A stretch of DNA of 64,000 nucleotides from Aegilops tauschii subsp. strangulata (lineage: Eukaryota; Streptophyta; Magnoliopsida; Poales; Poaceae): the NCBI RefSeq assembly GCF_002575655.3, contig NC_053035.3:89243322-89307321 (forward strand). Reading direction: 5' to 3'. The notes under the pieces are model-generated. The model saw nothing but the letters and a program-made list of their open reading frames with translations. It searched no databases and had not been told where the DNA came from. A program made the translations under genes and the position numbers. How positions within the stretch are numbered: position 1 is the first letter of the stretch; each line of letters begins with the position of its first letter. Below, piece after piece: positions 57,089-64,000 of this stretch.

Positions 57089-57935
57089 GGCCCAACAGAG
57101 GCCCATTCCTGTGAAAAGGCCGGCCCGTTTGACTTGTTCAAAAGGTGGCGGGCCGTCCCATGGAAAGCCTGCTAATGGCATGTTCGCATATAGCCCATTT
57201 ACAGCCCGCTAACCCAAGGCCCGTTACGCCCTATCCGAATTAGGCCCAGTAGCGTCATCTGGGCCATCCAATATGATTCCAGCCCGTTTTCACTTCTGGC
57301 CCATGTATGGCCCATGACGTCTTTCGGCCCATATGAGGCCCTTTGTAACTCTTGGCCTATTAACGGCCCGTGGTGAAACTGGCCCGTAATGAACAGTGTA
57401 TCACTTTACACCCATTAACGGCCCGTGGTGAAACTGGCCCGTAATGAACAGTGTGTCATTTGATACCCATTAACGGCCCGTTATTCCATTGGGCCGTTTC
57501 CAGCCCATGTTATCTTTCGGCCTTCTCAGAGCCCATTTATTCTTGGGCTCATTTCCAACGTTCGTTTACTTACGGCCCGTTACTGTCATTTTCTGCTTGT
57601 GGGCCAAATTCAGCCCGTGGTTACAGTCGGCCCGTTTGTGGTCCTTTAATACGTTGGGCCGTTTCCATAGCGTCATCAAATACGTCCTATTAACGATGGC
57701 CCATTATGGTCGGCCCATGAACGGACGATTCCAACTCTAGCCCGTTTACGGCCATAATGCGGTCTGTTTGGCCCATGTTTGGCCAATCGATCATACGGCC
57801 CGTATAAGGCCCATTGATGATATGGCCCGCAGAAGGCCCATTGTTTCTACGGCCCTTAGAAGGCCCATTGTTTCTACAGCCCGTAGAAGGCCCACTGTTT
57901 CTACGGCCTGTAGGAGGCCCAGTGTCACTACAGTA
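57089..57935. repeat. GGCCC-motif array, subterminal to CACTA 2
   Basis: Dozens of GGCCCAT, GGCCCGT and complementary ATGGGCC/ACGGGCC motifs in about 850 bp. It includes a direct repeat of about 58 bp (ACCCATTAACGGCCCGTGGT at 57,411, partly repeated near 57,355 and 57,469) and a TAGAAGGCCCATTGTTTCTA series near 57,825-57,920. No coding sequence. Short ORFs here are repeats only. Confidence 0.85.
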
Positions 57936-58250
57936 AATATTAGCACATGGTTATTGTGGCCTAGTTTTTAAAAATAGGTTATTGCAGCCACTAGCTAACC
58001 GCGGAAAAAGAACTGCAATGACTACAAGCAAACAAATAAACAAGACAACAAGGAAATAAATAAGCAAGCAACTAATGCTAGGCTATCACGGCTATTACAC
58101 ATATTACATCCACTGGGCATCAAATTCGCCACCAGTGCAAATATAGGGAACAAAGCAGCATATCATATACACTGGTTGTCAAAGTTGGCGACCAGCGCAA
58201 ATAAACGCCGCAGCAAAACAAATCCAGAACTGAAACCACTTCAGAAGATC
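57936..58250. other. Non-coding interval downstream of the CACTA 2 gene
   Basis: AT-rich 3' flank of the minus-strand gene. It contains two related blocks, ACTGGGCATCAAATTCGCCA at 58,112 and ACTGGTTGTCAAAGTTGGCG at 58,171. Nothing else is recognised. Confidence 0.5.
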
Positions 58251-61216
58251 TCAAGAAACAATATCCTGGGTACCCATAATGCTAGCAAGATGCTTAGCAA
58301 GCTTATTAACTTTCTCTTGTTTGGCGCTTAAATCCTCCCGCGCTTGCTGTTGCACCAGAAAATATGCATCTGAATTCTGCAGGGACTTCCTCAGTCCTTC
58401 AGCTTCCTGTCGCAGCACATCTGATCGATGTCTTTCAACTTGAAGTTGAGACTCAAGAAGACAAACTGATTCAGGCAGCGAGTTCGAAGAGCTTGTGCCA
58501 GCAGTAGTGGCCAGTAACTCGAACACTACATCAAGACAGGACTTTTGGGTTCCCTCACTGTCGCCAAGATAGTTTTTATCAGCTTTCTTGGAGACCAACA
58601 GGGATGTCTCACTATCTTGAACCTTATCTGCATTACTTCCTTTACCATTGGGTAACGCGGTACTGTTCTCCAATATTTTGTCCGCATTCTAAAAGAGAAA
58701 CAAACAGACACATCACATGTTTACCATGTTGTATATGAAACTCATTTTGGTAAATGAGTTCAGTAGTAAAGTGGACAGGATAACATCATGAAACAAACAT
58801 ATATCTATGTACCATGGTCACTTTATGGTCTATATCATTCTAGTTTTTGTTGCCAAATAAAGATAGAGACATAGTTCAAATAATATTTGTTCAAGACAAA
58901 GCAGAATAGACAAAATATAAGTGTGGGTAACTATAGAGCAATAACAACACTTGTAATGTGCACGACATGAGAACATAACTGTTTATTCAATTGAAACTGA
59001 AATCAACATAGAGCAGGTTACAACAGCAAACCAGTTAAAGAAACAGGTTTAAAACATACCTGTTGCGCCATTGGAGTTTCAATTCCATCCTTCAAATTTG
59101 AAAATAGTTGGTATGAGTAAATACAGTAATGCAAGAGCAAAGGAGTATGAACCATAGCTACAGAACCTGACCTGAGAACAAATCTTCTTCTCCTTTAAGC
59201 GTTGAGTTGGGATTCAGAGTGGTGCTCCTCGTGCTTTGGGCACTGCAGTTCCCTTACTAACTGCTCGTGTTTGGGTGCTCTGTGGTGGAGACGGTGTTGT
59301 GTCAACTGGAACTTGGTTACTATCTGCCGGGGTTGGGGTTAGAAGGGGTGTAGCTGGTTCTATGTCCAACTAGGTAGGGGTACAATCTGCGGGAGTCTGG
59401 GTTATGTGTGGTGGATCTGGTCCTTGGGCAAGTACAACCGTGGTTCTATCTGCATCAACCGGTAGCACTATCTTTTCTGATGACCGTGTTGTTACTCCCT
59501 TAGATACTGCCATCACGCTCTCCAATTCAAATGGCTGATAAACAAGAAAAGTAATTGAAAGTATAGACATTGTATGATAGACAGGTGCAATGGATAGTGG
59601 GGAATAAAAGAGGGCATGAAATAATTCATATTTATGTTGTCTAACCAAACAGGATAGCATGACACAATTTCACATATATGATGGCTAACTAAACAGGATA
59701 GCATGACACAATTTCACATTATGATGGCTAACTAAAAAAGATGGAAAGACATAGTTCAAAATATGAGACTATGTAAACAGGATGACATGACATAACTATA
59801 TAATGTGTTTATTAAATAGGTTGGCATGCCATAATTCAAATATATTCACGGATAGAATGCCATAATTCAAAATATGATGACTGTAAACACTAAACGGGAT
59901 GAGATGATATAACTATATGATGTCTTTATTAAATGGGTTGCCATGCCATAATTCAGATAGATGATGTGTATGTACTATGTAAACATGATGGCATGATATA
60001 ATTCAAATATATGATTTATATAGTAAGCAAGTAAGCAGATGGCAATCCATATATATGATGTAAAAACTAAGCAATGCAAGACAACATGCATGACATGGGT
60101 AATATAACCCTGCCAAGTTTGAGCATAGACCTCAGGGGGGAAATAGGACTGGTCATCAGTCTCTGAATCCTCCTCTGAGGAGCTCTCTGTAACCAGCAAG
60201 ATGTCTGCTTCAGCAGGTAGCATTGTCTGCTCTGAATACCTTGTTTTCACTCGAGAAACTTCCATCGCCGCTTCAAATGGCTGATGCACAGGAAGAGTAG
60301 TTGAATATACAAACTTTGTCGACAAATGGAACACGTAATAAAAAAAATGATAGCATGATATAATTCACATACATGATGATTGGCTAAACAGCATGGCATT
60401 GCATAATTCAGATATATAATGCCTTTGCAACAAGATAGCATTGTATAATTCACATATATAATGTCTTGCAACAAGATGGCAATGCATAATTCACATATAT
60501 GGTAATTAGACACTGAACAGGTGGCATTCACACAAAGCATGTCTAAACTAATCAAATGACATACCAATGCGAGACACCATACGCACGATATGAGCAACAT
60601 AACCCTGCCAAGTTAGAGCATACACCTCGGGGGGGGATAGGACTGGTCATCTGTCTCTGAATCCTCCTCTGAGGAGCTATCCGTAACCAGCGAGATATGC
60701 GCTTCGTCAGATAGCATAGTCTGCTCTGAAGACCTTGTTTTCACTCCAGAATTTGCCATCACCGTGTCAAATGGCTGATGCACACGAAGAGCAGTTGAAT
60801 GTACTAACATTGTTGACAAATGCAATATGTAACAAAAAGAGGATGGCCTGATATAATTTACATATAAGATGACTGGCTAAGCAGGATGGCATTGCAAAAT
60901 TCACATATATGATGCCTGGCTAAGCAAGATGGCGTTGCATAATTCACATAAACGATGAATAAACTAAACAGATGGCATTCGCACAAAGGATGTCTAAACT
61001 AAGCAGGTGACATATTTGATGTATAAAGTAAGCAATGCAAGACACCATATGCATGATATAACCAACATCAGCATGCCAAGTTAGAGCGAAGACCTCAGGG
61101 GGTAAATAGGAGTTGTCTTGTCCTTCTGAATCCCCCTCAGAACAGATATCTTCCTCTCGATTACAATCCGAAATGCGTGGAGGGGGGCTGCCTTTGCGCC
61201 TACCATCGAGCGACAT
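58251..61216 (-). pseudogene. TNPA-like multi-exon gene of CACTA 2 with three related tandem exons
   Basis: Predicted exons, 5' to 3' on the minus strand: 61,216-61,063 (MSLDGRRKG, SYLPPEVFALTW), 60,774-60,604 (PFDTVMANSGVKTRSSEQT, SEEDSETDDQSY), 60,280-60,109 (PFEAAMEVSRVKTRYSEQT, SEEDSETDDQSYFPPEVYA), 59,534-59,172 (PFELESVMAVSKGVTTRSSE), 59,089-59,060, and 58,688-58,251 (coiled coil; ends AKHLASIMGTQDIVS). Most borders fit AG/GT. The three upstream exons are paralogous, and the fourth shares their PF-x-x-x-x-MA start. The 59,534 exon carries TAG and TGA stops, each one C-to-T step from CAG and CGA. The product would be a DNA-binding TNPA-type protein by analogy; I cannot see a known DNA-binding fold. 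The true 5' end is unclear. Confidence 0.65.
59560..61060. repeat. Degenerate intronic tandem repeats in the CACTA 2 gene
   Basis: A loosely tandem motif of about 45-55 bp, approximately (C)TAAACAGGATGGCATGAC followed by ATAATTCACATATATGATG, recurs many times in the introns between 59,535 and 61,060. Copies vary in length and are absent from exons. Confidence 0.7.
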
Positions 61217-62530
61217 CTGCATGAAATTTTATTGCCACGCAAGGCTCGTCTCTTTTGCTCTACATGTTCAGTTCCATTGTTTACAATAACTGTCATGCAT
61301 AGGAATAAAACATAGTGAGATTATGTAAGGAGTGCATGCAGAAATCCAGAGTGATGGTAGCAACCTGTGGATAGACCCAAAACCAATAATAGCAGGCAGA
61401 TAATGGCTTCAGTTAAAAAATACAGATAATGGCTTCTTTACTGTGTGTTTCCCACCAAACATGAAACTCATAGTAGACACCGGAGATTAACCAGATAGTA
61501 GATTGATACTATTGATAGCGGCCCCGATATGTACCCCACCAACCATTTAAAAACTCAAGTTTGACCATTAGTTTGGAGTTGACTCAGAGTCTAATCGGTG
61601 AACAGGATGATAAAGTAGCATGTAATATTAAGCGATGCATAACGTAAGCAGACACGAAAGAGTGCGACCTCTCTTGCGGACCCGTGTAGTCCTCGAGGTC
61701 ATCTGCTCGGTTGATGATGGTAATGCAGTTTTCATGCCTGCTAGCGGCGGGGAAGAAGATCTGAGGTGACGAAAGACAGTCTGGAGGACGGATTCCTGCT
61801 ATGCTGGACCCTCCTGTCGTTGGAGCAGCTGAGCTGGGGTGGACGACGGCGCAGCAGGAGTGAGACAAACCACGCAAGGTTTTCTTTGAAAACTATCTAT
61901 AAGAGAAGTAATTCTATAAGGGCTCGTTTGAATTGGAGGATTCCAACAATGCAAGGATAGGAAATAGACAGGAATAGGATAGGAATGCACGTGCAAAACA
62001 GAGAATTTAAAAACACAGGATTTCTGCCAATCTGGGTGTTTGATTCACAACAATTGGAAGATCACAGGATGCAAAGAAGCATGGTGAGATTAAGTCAAAC
62101 CACAAGAAAATGTACGGTTATAATGCTATTATGCTACTATCTCTTAGTCTTGTGCTTCATGAATAGGAATTTGAAAAGGAGGACAAGTGAAAATTAAAAT
62201 TCCTACGTTTTTTCTTTCAAGGAGACACTAAAGGAACAAATCCGTGTGCTCAGTGGACAATATATATAACATGTAGAGTAAAAAAGAGATGCAACAAGTG
62301 TACAACCTCTTTGGCGAAGCCATGTCGATCTCAGCGTGATTGGGTTGGCCGGTGAGGATGCTCCGGCTGACTTTGCTGTCGGAGGAGGGGAAGAAGATCT
62401 TAGGCATCTGGAGATGGAGCCCGGGGTACTGCTCCACTGTGATGGAGGGTTTTGTCGTTGGAGCAGCTCCGGTGAGGTGTACGACGCCGAGGCTGAAGCG
62501 GGACAAGAGAGACAACGAACAACGTTAACC
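61217..62530. other. Region upstream of the TNPA-like exons, with two related exon-like segments
   Basis: Minus-strand segments 61,877-61,650 (VVHPSSAAPTTG, SPQIFFPAASRHE) and 62,515-62,300 (VVHLTGAAPTTKPSIT, MPKIFFPSSDSKVSRSIL) are clearly related to each other and end at similar AAGAGGTTGTACACT-like donor positions. They may be duplicated 5' exons of the TNPA-like gene. Between them (61,900-62,230) is AT-rich sequence starting GGGCTCGTTTGAATTGGAGG, reminiscent of a MITE end, but I could not find a matching inverted end. 61,217-61,600 shows nothing. Confidence 0.4.
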
Positions 62531-62621
62531 TGAGTGGAATTCTAATAGCATCTCCAATACATGACGTAAAATACATAACCACAAAGTTCTAGATGTAAAA
62601 TACATCAGCCGCTCATCTCTG

Positions 62622-62716
62622 AACTTAACTGTCGAAACTGAATTTAACTGTCGAAACTGAACTTAACTGTTGAAACTGAATTTTGCTGTCGAAACTGAAT
62701 TTTGCTATCGAAACTG
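62622..62716 (+). repeat. Five exact-length 19-bp tandem repeats
   Basis: Units of the form AA(C/T)TT(A/T)(A/G)CTGTCGAAACTG, five in a row with 1-4 differences each. Confidence 0.9.
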
Positions 62717-62768
62717 AACGCACTAGCAAGGTGAGGCTACACGTCGGTCGACTGACTTTTTCATCTCT

Positions 62769-63166
62769 GGTCAGTCGATTTTGCAGCCGTTGGATACAAA
62801 ATCAAGGGCCTGCGGTTCATCTTCAACCTCCACCCCCCTGAGCCGCCAGCCACCACCGGCCAAACAGCAGCCCCCCACCGCCCGCGGCCGGCGGTGCGCC
62901 GCCCCGCCCACCCCGAAAACACTCCCCACCGCCGGTCCGCCGCCGCCCCGGCCATCCCTCTAGGCCCCCCCGTGCCGAGCTTTTTCTCCGGCGATCCCCA
63001 CGCCACCGCCCCGCCAATGCCCCGCCACCGCCGGTGACCACCGCCCCCATCCTGAACCCTAAGATAGATAGTGGGGTACCTCTCCGGCGAGCCCGCCTCC
63101 CCGCTGCGGCTGGTTCTTCCTTCACCCCGGGGAGCCCCCCCCCCACCCCCAGAAAATCGACTGACC
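62769..63166. repeat. GC-rich segment bounded by 14-bp perfect inverted repeats
   Basis: GGTCAGTCGATTTT (62,769-62,782) is the exact complement of AAAATCGACTGACC (63,153-63,166). The enclosed 370 bp is Pro/Ala-codon rich with poly-C runs. A second short inversion, TCGACTGAC (62,749-62,757) against GTCAGTCGA (62,770-62,778), lies at the left boundary. It may be a small inserted element; no TSD was identified. Confidence 0.45.
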
Positions 63167-63204
63167 CAAAATTCGATTCAGTCGACAGAAGTGTAGCTAA
63201 ATTG

Positions 63205-63330
63205 GAGCAGCATCGCAAGCAAGAGCAAGAGCGAGAGCAGCAACGCGAGCAAGAGCAATAGCAAGAGCAGACCAGGCAGGGGACCGAGAGCAAGAGTAGA
63301 GCAGCAGCGCGAGCGAGAGCTAAAGCAGCA
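63205..63330 (+). repeat. (GAGCAA/GAGCAG)n imperfect microsatellite
   Basis: Hexamer-like repeats of GAGCAA, GAGCGA and GAGCAG; the glutamine/glutamate/arginine ORFs over it are repeat products. Confidence 0.85.
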
Positions 63331-63484
63331 GCAGCTCCTACTGATGTGGACGTCGCCGCCGAGGGAGCGACGCCGTGGAGGAAGTGGCCCGCGACGCCGC
63401 CGTGGATGGAGCCGCGCCGTGTCGGCTCGGGACCGAGCGCCGGCAGCACCGTGAGATCGAATCAAGAAGACAATGCGGCGATTA

Positions 63485-64000
63485 GTGTACAACCTCTTTG
63501 ATGGCACCGATTAGGCCGCAGCTTCATCCAAGGAAACGGTGATGATGATGCTCTTCTGGTGGTGCAGGTGAAGACGGCGGTGTGGGAATGGAGGTGGCAC
63601 GAAAGATGAGGGAAACATCAGGGCAGCTCCTTGGAGGTGGAGGACGGGGTGGCTGAACCGGCGCGACGATGAGATCGACGACAGATCCTCATCCGGTATG
63701 GTGGATGAGGGACGTCGAGGTGTTGCTGTGGACGACGTCATCGGGGAAGAGGCTCCGGCTGGGTGGCGGACGGAGCAGAGTGTGGGGTTTCGTCGCGGGT
63801 TTTCGCGGCCTCGGTGTATGAATGGGTGGGCGGATGGGATGGAAGTGGGGAACAATGGCTTAGAGACGCGCTTGTCCGAAATGTGGGGTAAGTTACGAAA
63901 GTACCCCCACCGATTTGAGGCGGTTCTTTCGGTTCAGGGGTACCACTGGCATTTCGCGTGTCGGGATCTCACAGGAGGTGGGAGTTTTCGCGCGCGTTGT
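63485..64000 (-). other. Right-edge region, possible first exon of the minus-strand gene
   Basis: A minus-strand frame at 63,855-63,511 (PRRPSSTIPDEDLSSISSSR, LHHQKSIIITVSLDEAAA) ends near AAAGAGGTTGTACACT at 63,504, the same donor-like string as at 62,300. It could be a first exon, but no known domain is seen and the 5' side is short of the window edge. 63,860-64,000 holds no coding sequence. Confidence 0.3.

Larger units (their letters stand above)
52420..64000 (-). mobile_element. Ty3/gypsy retrotransposon C (same family as A), interrupted by CACTA 2
   Basis: On the plus strand it starts with the inverse LTR (TGCCGGTATC, two transitions from the TGTCGGTGTC expected from A). After the LTR come the purine-tract side and the antisense gene, here on the plus strand. 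Gag-pol would lie to the right on the minus strand but is not reached, because CACTA 2 begins at 56,659. The five bases left of the insertion are GCTGG; the matching TSD is outside the window. The true end of C is unknown. Confidence 0.8.
56659..64000 (-). mobile_element. CACTA DNA transposon 2 (left part; continues beyond window)
   Basis: Begins CACTACAAAAAAAATACAC at 56,659, within the antisense-gene spacer of C (preceding bases GGT). It is followed by palindromic CACGGAAGTG-type sequence, a long array of GGCCC-containing subterminal motifs and a minus-strand multi-exon gene of TNPA type ending at 58,251. The right terminus and TSD are not in the window, so the assignment rests on the terminus, subterminal array and gene. 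Sequence right of about 61,220 is assigned to it only by default. Confidence 0.7.

Noticed and set aside
61903..62230. Possible MITE starting GGGCTCGTTTGAATTGGAGG
   Set aside because: No matching inverted terminus or TSD found at the other side.
62823..63449. 208-codon minus-strand ORF with Leu/Cys-rich segment
   Set aside because: Spans the GC-rich cassette and the GAGCAA microsatellite; the sequence is a translation of simple repeats.

Overview
The window looks like intergenic DNA of a large grass genome of the wheat/Aegilops/barley type. It consists almost entirely of nested transposable elements (TEs): Ty3/gypsy retrotransposons, a coding-free element with very long LTRs, and two CACTA DNA transposons. 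I found no convincing host gene, tRNA, rRNA or CRISPR. Family names such as Fatima or Sukkula are from memory and unverified; the superfamily and lineage calls rest on motifs, target-site duplications (TSDs) and gene order seen here.

Layout. 1-6,930: plus-strand gypsy element A (gag, protease, a spliced gene antisense to pol, and a 3' LTR fragment); its 5' end lies outside the window. 6,931-52,419: older plus-strand gypsy element B, whose pol is split by three clean insertions: a minus-strand LARD-like element (9,332-20,809), a solo LTR (21,034-25,277, TSD TACTA) and a CACTA transposon (26,049-37,382, TSD TGT). B's 3' spacer is further split by a Tekay/Del-type chromovirus array (38,334-51,210), arranged LTR, internal domain, LTR, partial internal domain. 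52,420-64,000: minus-strand gypsy element C (LTR and plus-strand antisense gene), interrupted at 56,659 by a second CACTA element that runs off the right edge.

Functional content. Most pol genes are dead: stops largely explicable as C-to-T changes, frameshifts, and loss of an RT catalytic Asp in B. Two accessory ORFs are intact. One, at 42,649-43,452 between the chromovirus 5' LTR and gag, encodes a 267-aa protein with a segment resembling a double-stranded RNA-binding domain. The other, at 26,546-26,800 in the first CACTA, encodes an 84-aa protein with an RNase H1-type hybrid-binding domain and a C-terminal membrane segment. The same CACTA carries a TNP2-type transposase and a Transposase_24-like protein continuing into a Ulp1/C48-like domain without a recognisable Cys nucleophile. 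The LARD and the chromovirus share a motif just upstream of the 3' LTR, which suggests that chromovirus machinery mobilised the LARD.

Relative chronology from nesting: B is older than the LARD, solo LTR, CACTA and chromovirus inside it; A and C also appear to have inserted into B; the second CACTA inserted into C. The two chromovirus LTRs differ by about 17 substitutions by eye over 2.48 kb, apart from one 1,666-bp deletion that removed the TATA region from the downstream copy.
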